Positions 7,448 through 16,800 are shown, numbered from the stretch's first letter. The stretch is DNA of 64,000 bases from Bacillus pseudomycoides DSM 12442 (GCF_000161455.1 NZ_CM000745.1:3332355-3396354), one strand, 5' to 3'. The notes: a model not told the origin generated them from the letters alone. Made by a program: numbers and translations.

Positions 7448-8663
7448 AAAATAAAACATCTTCTTCGTATAAAAATTCATAGGACAAATCAATAAATAAA
7501 AAATGTTCATCGTCAATTGGAAAGGAAAACGTTCGTACCATCTCTCCTGTTTCTATATCTGCATATAAATCAGAGAGTCTTGCTTTATTTTCAAATCTCA
7601 TTTTCATTATATTTTCTAAAAAATACGGACGCCAGCTCCAATTTTTCATATAATACTCTGGCATAACAATCCATTCACCATCTTTTTTCATAATGTTTCC
7701 TGATTGCTGAAAGCCGTCTTCATTACAAATAAAGATTCGAAAACTATAATGCGATACATGTTGACTAAAATGCAATAACCAATCATTAACGTCTTCATTC
7801 TTTTTCTGCTTAGATAAAACATTCCCAACTTGATTACGCAATGTTTCCGTTAATTGATAAATTTTTTGTAGTTTTTTCTTTTCATGTTGAATAAATTGAT
7901 GACATTCATTACCAAGACGTTCTTTTAAAATATCCGCTTCAATAAAATCAGGTAAACATTTTTTTAAATAATCCCCTTGATAATATCTTCCACCATTTTT
8001 CCAAGCGTATTGCAGTTGGTAAAAAGCATCAATTTCTTCATATAATAATGTCGCACCAATTCTTCTTGCTAATAAAGACAAAGAATATAAAATATCTTGA
8101 TAAGATTGTAAAAGTGCAGTTTGTCTTAAATTCGTTAAGTCCACCTTTAAAATATCAGGTGCCAGCACACTAATTCGTTCTAGATTACTCGTACCTGTCC
8201 CTACTTTATTAATTGAAATTTGAATGCCATATGTACGGTAATACATAAGTAAGTGATTAAATTGTTCTATATCTTCCTTACAATCATGCTCTGTTATTTC
8301 TAAAACGATATTCCCTAAGTTCAATCCTTTTTTTTCATACATTAACAGCAAATGAAGTAAACTTTCATCTTCATCATTCATTAATATGTTCGCACCCCGA
8401 TGTATAAACAATAAAAATTTTTGATCTGTTTCCAAGTAACGTTCTAATGCTTTTTCTACTATGACATTATCCGCCTCTAGTTGAAATTCACCTGGAATGG
8501 AATCATCATGAAAAAAAGAAGAAAGACTTTGTATCCCTTCTTCCGTTTGGATACGTCCTACTACCTCATATCCAATTACTGTATGCTCATCAGCACTAAA
8601 AATAGCTTGATAATAAGGAAGGACTTTATCTAAATTACTCATCACATCTAATGCATCTACCAA
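7446..8663 (-). CDS. ykuI: Degenerate EAL-domain protein YkuI
   Basis: 405 residues against 407 in B. subtilis YkuI. The N-terminal EAL barrel (about 15-250) is followed by a helix and a C-terminal PAS-like YkuI_C domain. The signature EAL is replaced by EVV (GYEVVGR), and the loop that is normally DDFGTG reads NKVGTG, so two acidic metal ligands are missing. LEITEH is kept. B. subtilis YkuI binds c-di-GMP but shows no hydrolysis, and the same is likely here. The start is TTG at 8663 behind GGGAGGG with good spacing. Confidence 0.88.
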   Translation of the reverse strand: MVDALDVMSNLDKVLPYYQAIFSADEHTVIGYEVVGRIQTEEGIQSLSSFFHDDSIPGEFQLEADNVIVEKALERYLETDQKFLLFIHRGANILMNDEDESLLHLLLMYEKKGLNLGNIVLEITEHDCKEDIEQFNHLLMYYRTYGIQISINKVGTGTSNLERISVLAPDILKVDLTNLRQTALLQSYQDILYSLSLLARRIGATLLYEEIDAFYQLQYAWKNGGRYYQGDYLKKCLPDFIEADILKERLGNECHQFIQHEKKKLQKIYQLTETLRNQVGNVLSKQKKNEDVNDWLLHFSQHVSHYSFRIFICNEDGFQQSGNIMKKDGEWIVMPEYYMKNWSWRPYFLENIMKMRFENKARLSDLYADIETGEMVRTFSFPIDDEHFLFIDLSYEFLYEEDVLF

Positions 8664-8723
8664 AATGTTTCCCTCCCTTTACTTTTCAAAAATTATAACA
8701 CGGTATGTATAGAAAAATAATAA

Positions 8724-8752
8724 AAAATCCCTTCAGTTTTCCTGAAGGGATT
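8724..8752 (-). terminator. Terminator of fadH
   Basis: AATCCCTTCAG pairs with CTGAAGGGATT around a short loop, followed by TTTTTATTATT on the minus strand. It lies about 175 bp past the fadH stop. Confidence 0.75.
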
Positions 8753-8880
8753 AGAGGGGTAAAATGCTAAGGGGAATTAGCAATTCTACTATGAAGAAAA
8801 AAGAGGTCTTAAATATACCTTATAAAACACCTGTTGTAAACACTTTTCTTTCATATGTCACAAATCCGTCACATTTTACC

Positions 8881-8920
8881 TCACATTCATGGGCAGTAAT
8901 CCCCACGTTTCACTTTATAT
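8881..8920 (-). repeat. Shortened family B repeat
   Basis: Minus strand TATAAAGTGAAAC is followed at once by GTGGGGATTACTGCCC, so the two end blocks of the family B repeat are present but the middle is missing. Lies between fadH and its terminator. Confidence 0.5.
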
Positions 8921-8927
8921 AATCCCT

Positions 8928-9692
8928 TTAAAATGGATACTGATGCAAATGCTGTCCACCATCCATTGTCATACACGTTCCATTTATGTACGCTGCCTCA
9001 TCAGAGCATAAATAAAAAGCTAAACCCGCAATTTCTTCTGGCGTACCAAGCCGACCAAGCGGGACGCTTTGCAGTGTACGATTGGCTGCCTCTTCTGAAA
9101 TCCATAATTTATCCGCACCACCTGTTCGTTCAATTGGTCCAGGAGCAATTGCATTGACGCGAATACCATATTTACGCCCCCACTCAACAGCGAGCGTTTT
9201 TGTCATTGCCAACACACCTGCTTTCGCCGCAGCAGAATGAATGACACCCGGTCCTGCATCCCATGCATACGTTGCTACCATATTAATGATATTTCCTTTT
9301 ATGCCCTTCTCAATCCAATACTTCCCTACTGCTTGACTACAATAAAAAGTTCCGTTAAGCACAATATTAATAACCGCATTCCAACCATTAATCGATAAAT
9401 CTTCCGCAGGACAAATAAAATTACCTGCTGCATTATTTACTAAAATATCAATGCGTCCAAATTTTTCATCAACATATTCAATCATATTTTTTATATCTTC
9501 TATATTTCGAACATCCATTTGTACTGTCAATACTTGTCCTGAAAATTGCTCAATCTCCTTTTTCGCTTCTTCCAGCTTTTCTTGTGTACGCCCTGTAATA
9601 ACAACGCGTGCTCCTTCCTTTGCAAAACGAGCTGCCATCCCTTTTCCCATTCCGCTTGAACCACCTGTTATAATCGCTACTTTTTCTTTCAA
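8928..9692 (-). CDS. fadH: 2,4-dienoyl-CoA reductase
   Basis: 254 residues, short-chain dehydrogenase. The NADPH motif is TGGSSGMGKGMA near residue 9, and NNAAGNF is the conserved NNAG region. The usual YxxxK catalytic pair reads SAAAK (VIHSAAAKAG), as expected in dienoyl-CoA reductases, where the tyrosine is absent. It reduces 2,4-dienoyl-CoA so unsaturated fatty acids can enter beta-oxidation. The start is TTG behind GGGAGGGG. The gene order matches B. subtilis ykuF. A palindrome just upstream may be its operator. Confidence 0.9.
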   Translation of the reverse strand: MKEKVAIITGGSSGMGKGMAARFAKEGARVVITGRTQEKLEEAKKEIEQFSGQVLTVQMDVRNIEDIKNMIEYVDEKFGRIDILVNNAAGNFICPAEDLSINGWNAVINIVLNGTFYCSQAVGKYWIEKGIKGNIINMVATYAWDAGPGVIHSAAAKAGVLAMTKTLAVEWGRKYGIRVNAIAPGPIERTGGADKLWISEEAANRTLQSVPLGRLGTPEEIAGLAFYLCSDEAAYINGTCMTMDGGQHLHQYPF

Positions 9693-9710
9693 AATTTCCC
9701 CTCCCTAAAA

Positions 9711-9726
9711 ATGAATACACATTCAT
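9711..9726. promoter_or_regulatory. Palindrome upstream of fadH, candidate TetR-type operator
   Basis: ATGAATACACATTCAT is an inverted repeat (ATGAAT-N4-ATTCAT) 19 bp before the fadH start. The half-sites TGAAT/ATTCA are those of the FadR box known in Bacillus, but the usual box has wider spacing. The assignment is therefore tentative. Confidence 0.45.
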
Positions 9727-9822
9727 TTTACCACTTTATTTCATAGAAATCTTTATATTTTTAAATTTTTCTGATATCTTTAGATAAGTAAATCACTTTC
9801 ATTGCCATATTTCTTATAATCT

Positions 9823-10017
9823 ATATAAATCCATTTTGGTTTTTCGACATATAATCCACTGCTATGCAGAACAAAAAGTGACCCGCACTTGTTTTCTCTC
9901 TTTGTTTTCACTTAGCATGGGGCAGGAAAAAAATCTGACTGCCTCTATGCATGGCCGGATGCTCTCTCCCACCTAAAGATTAGGTTTTTGTCGGTTTTTC
10001 AATTTGTATTTATATAT
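9823..10017 (+). repeat. Dispersed repeat, family A (bcr1-like), copy 1
   Basis: About 195 bp sharing ordered blocks with four other copies: CGACATATAA, ACAAAAAGTGACC, TTGTTTTCTCTCTTTG, GCATGGGGCAGGAAAA, CTATGCATGGC, GGATGCTCTCTCCCACCTAA and TCAATTTGTATTTATATA. It fits the B. cereus-group element bcr1 in size and spread. The name is from memory. Confidence 0.75.
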
Positions 10018-10079
10018 ACTACTTTTCGATATCTCAAAATATAATTCTAGAACAAGAAATAAATGGAAAGGAGAGCCAA

Positions 10080-10154
10080 GTGACCTATAATGATTTGCCT
10101 GTATATCTTATAAACTTCCTTTTGTATACTATAGGTTCGCTCATATTCCTATGA
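10080..10154 (+). CDS. 24-codon hydrophobic ORF coupled to ykuE
   Basis: A strong site GGAAAGGAG lies nine bases before a GTG, which opens a 24-residue frame reading MTYNDLPVYLINFLLY then TIGSLIFL. Its TGA overlaps the ykuE ATG (ATGA at 10151-10154). ykuE has no Shine-Dalgarno of its own, so its translation probably depends on ribosomes ending this ORF. The peptide is mostly a membrane segment. It may be a regulatory leader, a real microprotein, or the remnant of a longer gene. Confidence 0.6.
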   Translation: MTYNDLPVYLINFLLYTIGSLIFL

Positions 10155-11008
10155 AACAAATAACGAGAAGAAACTTTATAAAAACAGGAATACGCACTTG
10201 TCTCTATACTTGTATTACAGCTGGTCTCGGCTATTACTATGCAAAATATATAGAGCCGAACTTTCTTTCTTTCACACATCATACCCTTCGTTCTCCACTT
10301 ATTCCCAAAAACTTTCACGGTATGAAAATCGTCCAATTTAGTGATTTACATTTAGGATACTATTTTTCTCTCCAGCACCTTTCAACAATCGTTTCAAAAA
10401 TAAATAGTGCTGCGCCTGATATTGTCCTTTTTACTGGTGATTTAATCGATGACTACCAAACATATAGCGAAACTCCTTTTGTTTCTTCAATTTTGCGAAA
10501 TATTCGTGCACCCTTTGGTAAATTTGCAATCTATGGAAACCATGATCATGGTGGGTATGGAACCGAATACTATAGTCAAATTATGAGTGATGCAGGTTTT
10601 GAAGTATTACAAAATACCGAAAAACGTATTCGTTTATTCGATAATAGTGAAATTTCTATTTTCGGAATCGATGACATGCTTCTTGGCAAACCAGAAATCG
10701 AGGTAACATTACACCATGTGCAAAAAGAGCTATATACAATTGTGCTCGTACATGAACCTGATATAGCACCTAAAATTGCAAACTTCCCAGTAAACCTCCA
10801 ACTTTCTGGACATAGTCATGGTGGACAAGTACAACTTCCCTTTTTAGGAGCGATCATTACCCCAGCACTAGCAAAACATTACATTGAGGGATTTTATCAT
10901 ATTCAAGAATTACTCCTTTATGTAAATCGCGGTCTTGGAAGGACACGTGTTCCATTTCGTTTTTTGTCCAGGCCTGAAATTACAGTATTCACCCTTCAGC
11001 ACCTGTAA
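10151..11008 (+). CDS. ykuE: Tat-exported metallophosphoesterase YkuE
   Basis: 285 residues. The N-terminus MKQITRRNFIKTG is a twin-arginine signal followed by a hydrophobic stretch, so export is by the Tat system, as known for B. subtilis YkuE. The calcineurin-type two-metal site is complete: FSDLHLG, TGDLIDD, YGNHDHGG, LVHEPD and SGHSHGGQ. It probably hydrolyses phosphodiester bonds at the cell wall. The start overlaps the end of the 24-codon ORF. Confidence 0.9.
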   Translation: MKQITRRNFIKTGIRTCLYTCITAGLGYYYAKYIEPNFLSFTHHTLRSPLIPKNFHGMKIVQFSDLHLGYYFSLQHLSTIVSKINSAAPDIVLFTGDLIDDYQTYSETPFVSSILRNIRAPFGKFAIYGNHDHGGYGTEYYSQIMSDAGFEVLQNTEKRIRLFDNSEISIFGIDDMLLGKPEIEVTLHHVQKELYTIVLVHEPDIAPKIANFPVNLQLSGHSHGGQVQLPFLGAIITPALAKHYIEGFYHIQELLLYVNRGLGRTRVPFRFLSRPEITVFTLQHL

Positions 11009-11107
11009 CCTATAATTGCCTATTTTCTCATATATCCTTTCTTGTACTCGCTCATCCATGCTTTTTCACCATATGATAACAATGAGTCCAATAAAGGAGG
11101 TTTTTAC

Positions 11108-11329
11108 ATGTACCCATATCCTCAGCCCTATCTAGTTCGTTCAGGACCCATTGGCCCAGTAAGTGACTCACGCTTCTTACCCTTCTTCGGTGTTCCATTC
11201 TTAGCAGGACTTGCTGGCGGCTTACTTGGCGGAGCATTAGCATTCGGCCCTAGACCATCTTACTATCCTCCATATCCGCCAACACCGTTTCCTTGTTACG
11301 GAGGGCCATGCCAGCCGTATTATTATTGA
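11108..11329 (+). CDS. Small Pro/Tyr/Gly-rich protein
   Basis: 73 residues starting MYPYPQPYLVRSG behind AAAGGAGG. The middle is a glycine-rich hydrophobic stretch (LAGLAGGLLGGALAFG) and the tail is Tyr/Pro-rich with two cysteines (PFPCYGGPCQPYYY). Such composition is common in small spore-coat or surface proteins of Bacillus, but no specific family is recognised. The open frame extends to 11042, but the ribosome site fixes the start at 11108. Confidence 0.7.
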   Translation: MYPYPQPYLVRSGPIGPVSDSRFLPFFGVPFLAGLAGGLLGGALAFGPRPSYYPPYPPTPFPCYGGPCQPYYY

Positions 11330-11342
11330 TATAAACAAAAAC

Positions 11343-11380
11343 TATGAAAAGGCCCCTTATTTATATAAGAGGCTTTTTTC
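11343..11380 (+). terminator. Terminator after the Pro/Tyr-rich gene
   Basis: AAAAGGCCCCTTAT and ATAAGAGGCTTTTTT pair imperfectly, with a T-rich 3' end. Confidence 0.6.
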
Positions 11381-11420
11381 ATTCATTTCTATTAATTGAA
11401 ATTTTATTTGATCATTTTTC

Positions 11421-11618
11421 TATATGAACCCATTTTGATTTTCCAATATATAATCCGCTACTATACAGAACAAAAAGTGATCTGCATTCGTTTTCTCTCT
11501 TTGTTTTACCGTTGCACGGAGCAGGAAGTGGGATTGACCGCTCCTATGCATAGCTGGATGCTCTCTCCCACCTAAAAAAAGGAGTTATGTCGTTTTTTTC
11601 AATTTGTATTCATATATA
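11421..11618 (+). repeat. Dispersed repeat, family A, copy 2
   Basis: Same blocks as at 9823-10017 (ACAAAAAGTGA, TTGTTTTACC variant, GGAGCAGGAAG, GGATGCTCTCTCCCACCTAA, TCAATTTGTATT). Fills the gap between the Pro/Tyr-rich gene and ppk. Confidence 0.75.
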
Positions 11619-11688
11619 ATATCCTTATAATCTTAGTACTAGGTACTTACTCATAAGTTATTATTAACTATTTCATATATACAAAACA

Positions 11689-13809
11689 TCACTCTACATC
11701 AGTATTTTGATAAGCCATCTTAAATAATTTCACTTGGCTATCAATCTCTTGCGAACTATTATTGATTACATAATAGTATTCACCATCTTTGTTTTGTTCA
11801 CGCGTTTTTACATTATCTGCTAAAACAAGCTGTAATATTGCGTTTATTCTTGCCTTCATTTCAAGGCCTAGAATTGGAAAAGATATTTCTACTCGCTTTT
11901 CCATATTCCTTGTCATCCAGTCAGCGGAAGATAAATAAATTTTTTCATCTCCATTATGATGGAAATAATAAATACGGCTGTGTTCTAAGTAGCGCCCAAC
12001 GAGACTAATCACCCTAATATTTTCACTTACATTTTGAATACCAGGGCGTAAGCAACATGTTCCTCTCACGATAAGTTCCACCTTCACTCCAGCCTGCGAT
12101 GCCTCATACAACTTTTGAATCAACGGTTTATCTGTTAATGAATTCATCTTAGCAATAATGTGTCCATTACCATATTGCTTATGATAGCGAATCTCTTCAT
12201 CTATTAGCTCCATAAATTGCTGGCGTATATCAAAAGGTGCCACTGACAAATGATGAAAATGAGGTTTCGTTGTATAACCGCTCAAATAATTAAAGAAATT
12301 TGTTGCATCTACTCCAAAATCTTTCCGGGATGTAATATAGCCAAAATCCGTATATAGCTTTGCAGTCGCATCATTATAGTTTCCTGTCCCTAAATGTACA
12401 AATCTTTCGATTTTTCCGTTTTTTCTTCGTACAACAAGTGTAATTTTACTATGTGTTTTCAAATGACTTACACCATAAATAACGTGGCAACCCGCTTGTT
12501 CAAGTTCCTTTGCCCAATGGACATTATTTTCTTCATCAAAACGAGCCTTTAATTCAACAAGCACTGTTACTTGTTTCCCCTTCTCTGCTGCGGTCTTTAA
12601 TGCCTGAATAATCGGAGAATCTCCACTTACACGATATAACGTTTGTTTTATAGCCAGCACATTCGGGTCATCTGCCGCATCACGCACAAAATCAACAACT
12701 GGCTGAAAAGATTCAAATGGATGATGCAATAAAATATCGTGCTCAATTGCTTTCTCAAATACATCTTCTTCATCGTCTAAATCTTGAGGCGGTTGCGGAA
12801 TAAGAGCTGGATAAACAAGATGTTCATATAAAGGTGCTAATTTTTTGTATAAGGAAAATAAACATGTTAAATCTAATGGTCCCTCCATCATATATACATC
12901 TTCATCCTTTACCTCTAACACTTCATATAATAAAGCTAAAACTCTTTCATCTACGTGTTCTTTTCCAATTTCCAAACGAACAGCCGTCCCCCACTTACGT
13001 TTTTTTAACTCTTTTTCAATTACTTTCAATAAATCACGTGCACCCTCTTCATGTATTGTCAAATCCGCATTACGCGTAATACGAAAACGAGTGACCGAGG
13101 ATACTTTATATCCTGTAAATAATTTATGAGTAAAACTACTAATTACGTCTTCTAATAAAATAAATTTATGTTTTTGATCTTCACTTGGCAAAAAAATAAA
13201 ACGCTCGAGTAATGAAGGCACTTGGACAATACCAAGCTTTGTTCTGTTCTCTTCCTCTACCTGTTTCTCATCATAGAGAATAGTAGCTAAGTTTAAACTT
13301 TTATTTAAAAGCATCGGAAACGGACGATATGCATCTATCGCTACAGGTGTTAAGACTGGAAAAATTTGTTCATCAAAATATTCTTCAATAAACTCACGTT
13401 GCTCTTTCGTTAAATCTTGAAATGTTAACGGCTCAATACCTTCCATTCCAAGCGCTGGCAGCACAGTATTTTTAAATGTATTATACTGAACTGTCATCAA
13501 TTCATGAGCTTTCGTAGCAATTTTATTTAGCTGCTGTTTTGGTGTTAATCCAGCCTTATTTTCTGGTTGATTGAAGCCCGCTTTTACTTGATCTTTTAAT
13601 CCAGCAACACGTACCATAAAAAATTCATCCAAATTTGAACTGAAAATACTAATAAACTTTAATCTTTCTAAAAGTGGATTACTTTCATCTTGTGCCTCTT
13701 GTAACACACGTTCATTAAAAGCAAGCCAGCTTAATTCACGGTTATTATAGTAAGCAGTATCATTCAAATTTACAAAGCTTTCCTTCATCAATTCCAATTC
13801 CAATTCCAT
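11689..13809 (-). CDS. ppk: Polyphosphate kinase
   Basis: 706 residues, full-length PPK1. The N-terminal domain begins NRELSWLAFNERVLQEAQ. The two phospholipase-D-like halves carry the candidate phospho-histidine segments LKTHSKITLV and YLEHSRIYYFHH, and VHLGTGNYND is conserved. It makes inorganic polyphosphate reversibly from ATP at the membrane or in the cytoplasm. It is downstream of ppx in the same direction with a 108-bp gap, so one operon makes and breaks polyphosphate. Confidence 0.96.
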   Translation of the reverse strand: MELELELMKESFVNLNDTAYYNNRELSWLAFNERVLQEAQDESNPLLERLKFISIFSSNLDEFFMVRVAGLKDQVKAGFNQPENKAGLTPKQQLNKIATKAHELMTVQYNTFKNTVLPALGMEGIEPLTFQDLTKEQREFIEEYFDEQIFPVLTPVAIDAYRPFPMLLNKSLNLATILYDEKQVEEENRTKLGIVQVPSLLERFIFLPSEDQKHKFILLEDVISSFTHKLFTGYKVSSVTRFRITRNADLTIHEEGARDLLKVIEKELKKRKWGTAVRLEIGKEHVDERVLALLYEVLEVKDEDVYMMEGPLDLTCLFSLYKKLAPLYEHLVYPALIPQPPQDLDDEEDVFEKAIEHDILLHHPFESFQPVVDFVRDAADDPNVLAIKQTLYRVSGDSPIIQALKTAAEKGKQVTVLVELKARFDEENNVHWAKELEQAGCHVIYGVSHLKTHSKITLVVRRKNGKIERFVHLGTGNYNDATAKLYTDFGYITSRKDFGVDATNFFNYLSGYTTKPHFHHLSVAPFDIRQQFMELIDEEIRYHKQYGNGHIIAKMNSLTDKPLIQKLYEASQAGVKVELIVRGTCCLRPGIQNVSENIRVISLVGRYLEHSRIYYFHHNGDEKIYLSSADWMTRNMEKRVEISFPILGLEMKARINAILQLVLADNVKTREQNKDGEYYYVINNSSQEIDSQVKLFKMAYQNTDVE

Positions 13810-13917
13810 TTCCCCTCACACTTCCCTTGAAACTTTTTCAATATAATTTAGTTACATTTATTGTAACAAATTCCAATTTATCGAAGTGTAAAACTTTTGT
13901 AAAGACATCCGTACAAC

Positions 13918-15465
13918 TTAATATTCCTCTTCAAATATTAAATCAATATTCATCTTCAATGCTTTTTCTAACTGCTTTTTCTGCTTTTCTGCTTGTACCT
14001 TTTCTGCTAAAGCTGATTGTTTACAAACAATGTGGAATACAAGCTTCTCTTTATTTTTTTCTACGTTAATCTTTTCAATAAGCGCCCTTTGTCTCACATT
14101 TAAAGCAGCTGAAAATTGTAAAACTGCCCCTAACAATCGAATTTTTTTCTGTTCACTCTTATCAAACCAACCTTCAAATGGTGTTAAGTGCTGTTTAAAT
14201 AGCATTTTCGACTTATAAGATGCGATGAGTGCAAGTCTAATACGTTCTTTATGCATCATGCCGTCGATTGTTTTATTCGCCAATAAATAGAATGTATGCA
14301 GACGGCTTGCTTCTGTATCTATGTATTTCCCGATATTAAATACTTTGGCAGCTTGATAAAATATACCCCAATCTTTTTCTGAAAAAGAAATAATTTCAGA
14401 CTCTTCAAGTTGTGTACAAATTAACGTTCCTTGCTTAATAAGTTGAACGACAAATTTCATATCCATTTCATATTCATAGGACAATAAGTGTAAACTTTCC
14501 TCTACTACATTTGGATAATAAGAAATACCTAATTTTTTTGTAAGTTCCTCATAGAAAACACCTTCTCGTAACCCTTTTCTGCTTAATACAAATGATGGGG
14601 CTTGTATAATATTTGTTAGCATATAAAATACTTCTATCGCTGGAATAATTGTATCAGCTCGATCTTTTGCTAACCCATCTAACTTCTGTAATTCTGTAAA
14701 AGAAAGACTTTCTAGTTCCTCTCTTACATCCCTTATATCTGCTTCCTTCATTTTATATAAATGCAAACCTGCTATCGGATAAGAAATTGCATTTTGATGA
14801 ATTTTCACCATATTTCGAGCACTCCCACCTATAGCAATAAGGGGTAGTCTTTTTTCCTTTAACCAAGGTAACGTTTGAAATTGATACCATAGATATCTTC
14901 TTAATTCTTCTAATTCTTCTGTGGTTGGTGTCTCACGATGAATAAATTGTTGTTTTAAAGAAAGCGCTCCAAAAGGAAAGCTATAATATTCTACAATTTC
15001 TCGGTCCCGAAAATATGTAACCTCTGTACTTCCCCCACCTATGTCGACAGTAACTCCTTCTGTAAAAGAAGTTGAATTCATCACAGCTAAGTAACCATAG
15101 CGTGCTTCTTCATATTCAGATAATACCCTAAGCACAAAATCAGTTTTTCCTTCTACAAGTTTTTTTATTTCTTCTTGATTCTTTGCTTGTCTAATTGTTG
15201 CTGTCGCAACACAAAGCACATTATGTAATCCGTGAAACCTTGTACTTTCTTGAAATTGAAGTAATGTTTGCAGCAGTATATCCATCCCTTCTTGTATTAA
15301 CACACCATCTATTAGATAATTTCTTAATCGTGCAACAACCTTTGTATTTTCAACTTCCTTATAAAAGCCTCCATTTTGTTTTTCATAAATCACCAATCGC
15401 ATTGTATTTGAACCAATATCAATAATGGCATATTGCTGTTTCAATATATCTTTCACACTTCTCAC
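13918..15465 (-). CDS. ppx: Exopolyphosphatase
   Basis: 515 residues, Ppx/GppA family with an ASKHA fold: phosphate-loop AIIDIGSNTMRLVIYE and second nucleotide motif TVDIGGGSTEVTYF. It releases orthophosphate from polyphosphate ends. The GTG at 15465 overlaps its ribosome site (GAAAGAG), and the in-frame GTG three codons on is an alternative. It is the first gene of the ppx-ppk pair and is divergent from ykyB. Confidence 0.94.
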   Translation of the reverse strand: MRSVKDILKQQYAIIDIGSNTMRLVIYEKQNGGFYKEVENTKVVARLRNYLIDGVLIQEGMDILLQTLLQFQESTRFHGLHNVLCVATATIRQAKNQEEIKKLVEGKTDFVLRVLSEYEEARYGYLAVMNSTSFTEGVTVDIGGGSTEVTYFRDREIVEYYSFPFGALSLKQQFIHRETPTTEELEELRRYLWYQFQTLPWLKEKRLPLIAIGGSARNMVKIHQNAISYPIAGLHLYKMKEADIRDVREELESLSFTELQKLDGLAKDRADTIIPAIEVFYMLTNIIQAPSFVLSRKGLREGVFYEELTKKLGISYYPNVVEESLHLLSYEYEMDMKFVVQLIKQGTLICTQLEESEIISFSEKDWGIFYQAAKVFNIGKYIDTEASRLHTFYLLANKTIDGMMHKERIRLALIASYKSKMLFKQHLTPFEGWFDKSEQKKIRLLGAVLQFSAALNVRQRALIEKINVEKNKEKLVFHIVCKQSALAEKVQAEKQKKQLEKALKMNIDLIFEEEY

Positions 15466-15635
15466 TCTTTCATTATCAAATTTCTAGAAATCATTCCTAT
15501 CACTATTATACAAAATAGTTGTTTTTTGTAACAATATTGCTTTAATATTGAAAATGTATACAATCATTTTTTGTATATAATAAAAACTACTTTTATTTAT
15601 GCTATAATATTGAAAAACTAGAAAGGGGTCCCACT

Positions 15636-16094
15636 ATGAAACCTTCACAACCACAGTCTCAATCACACAAACAATATTCTATTGATCAATTAGCTCAATC
15701 TATTTTCATTGTGAACCGGCATGCCAAAGCTGCTACAAATCCTAAATATTTATATTGGTTGAAAAAGATTGCTTTAGAACGTTTAATTAGTGAAAAGAAA
15801 GCAATAAAAGAAGGATTACATTTCTCTAGGAATCCACGTTTTAGTCAGCAACAATCAGATGTTCTCGTTCGGTTAGGTGACTATTTTTTCCATATCCCTC
15901 CTACAAAAGATGATTTCAGTACTCTCCCACATCTCGGTAGCCTTGAATCTTCCTATAGAAACCCCAAAACAACTCTTTCTTTAGTAGTAGCAAAAAAAAC
16001 GCTTCAAGATTTTATTGGGCCGGAAGCGCTAAAACAGGAAAAAAAATTAAGCGAACCAATTCCTTGGTATCGGCGTACGTATACAAAGAAATAA
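15636..16094 (+). CDS. ykyB: YkyB family protein
   Basis: 152 residues against about 154 for B. subtilis YkyB. Marker segments are IDQLAQSIFIVNRHAKAAT and PRFSQQQSDVLVRLGDYFFH. Soluble, basic at the ends, function unknown. Start ATG behind AGAAAGGGG. A TATAAT lies about 30 bp upstream. Identification rests on sequence recall and on synteny with the yku region. Confidence 0.82.
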   Translation: MKPSQPQSQSHKQYSIDQLAQSIFIVNRHAKAATNPKYLYWLKKIALERLISEKKAIKEGLHFSRNPRFSQQQSDVLVRLGDYFFHIPPTKDDFSTLPHLGSLESSYRNPKTTLSLVVAKKTLQDFIGPEALKQEKKLSEPIPWYRRTYTKK

Positions 16095-16095
16095 A

Positions 16096-16127
16096 GCAGG
16101 CTTGGCCATAATGGCCAACCTGCTTTA
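16096..16127. terminator. Bidirectional terminator between ykyB and the YkyA-like gene
   Basis: AAAGCAGGCTTGGCCA pairs with TGGCCAACCTGCTTT, with T/A runs on both sides, serving two convergent genes. Confidence 0.85.
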
Positions 16128-16784
16128 TTTCTTCTCTTCTTTTATTTTAATGTTCGCTTGTTTATAAAATGCTACTTTTTCTGTATTATATGATTTTGTA
16201 TATTCGTTGAACTTATCTTTTTCAGCATCAATATCTTTATAAGATTGGTTCACCGTTTTTACTTTCTCACTAATATCTTTTAATTTTGCTCCTTTATCTT
16301 GAAGCATTGTGAATAATTCTTTTTCTAACTTTAATGATTTACTATAGTTGTCATACATCTTCTTAAAAGACTCATATCGTTTTTCGTAAGTATTCTTTAC
16401 TTTGTCTGCTTGTTCTTTTAACTTACCATTCTCGATTTTTTTCACATATTTATCAACCGATTTCACTTCTTCTTGTGCTTTGTTTAATGCTTCTTTTTCT
16501 TTATCAATTACTTTTCCACGTTCTGCTGTATTTTTCATTGCTTGATCTAATTTTTCTTTCGCAGCTTGATTATTATCTTTTCCTTCTTGCACGATTTGAC
16601 CGTATAATGTTTGGCCTTCTTTTTCTAATGCCTCTAATTTTTTCGCGTCTTCAAACATTGGCTTTTCTTGCTTCGCAGCATTTTCAAATGCTACATATAA
16701 TTCCTCTTCTGGTTTTGGTCCGAAACAACCAGCTAATAATGTCATAGATAAAGCCGCTACAATTGCTATTTTATTATATTTCAA
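16125..16784 (-). CDS. YkyA-like coiled-coil lipoprotein
   Basis: 219 residues. The signal peptide ends in a lipobox LLAGC (Cys about 20). The rest is almost entirely charged helix with heptads (KLEALEKEGQTLYGQIVQEG, QAKKEKLDQAMKN-like repeats), so a long extracytoplasmic coiled coil on the membrane surface. Start TTG behind AGGAGG. Family YkyA (cell-wall binding lipoprotein) is suggested by architecture. It is probably cotranscribed with the deacetylase upstream (16-bp gap). Confidence 0.72.
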   Translation of the reverse strand: MKYNKIAIVAALSMTLLAGCFGPKPEEELYVAFENAAKQEKPMFEDAKKLEALEKEGQTLYGQIVQEGKDNNQAAKEKLDQAMKNTAERGKVIDKEKEALNKAQEEVKSVDKYVKKIENGKLKEQADKVKNTYEKRYESFKKMYDNYSKSLKLEKELFTMLQDKGAKLKDISEKVKTVNQSYKDIDAEKDKFNEYTKSYNTEKVAFYKQANIKIKEEKK

Positions 16785-16800
16785 CTTTTTTTCCTCCTAC

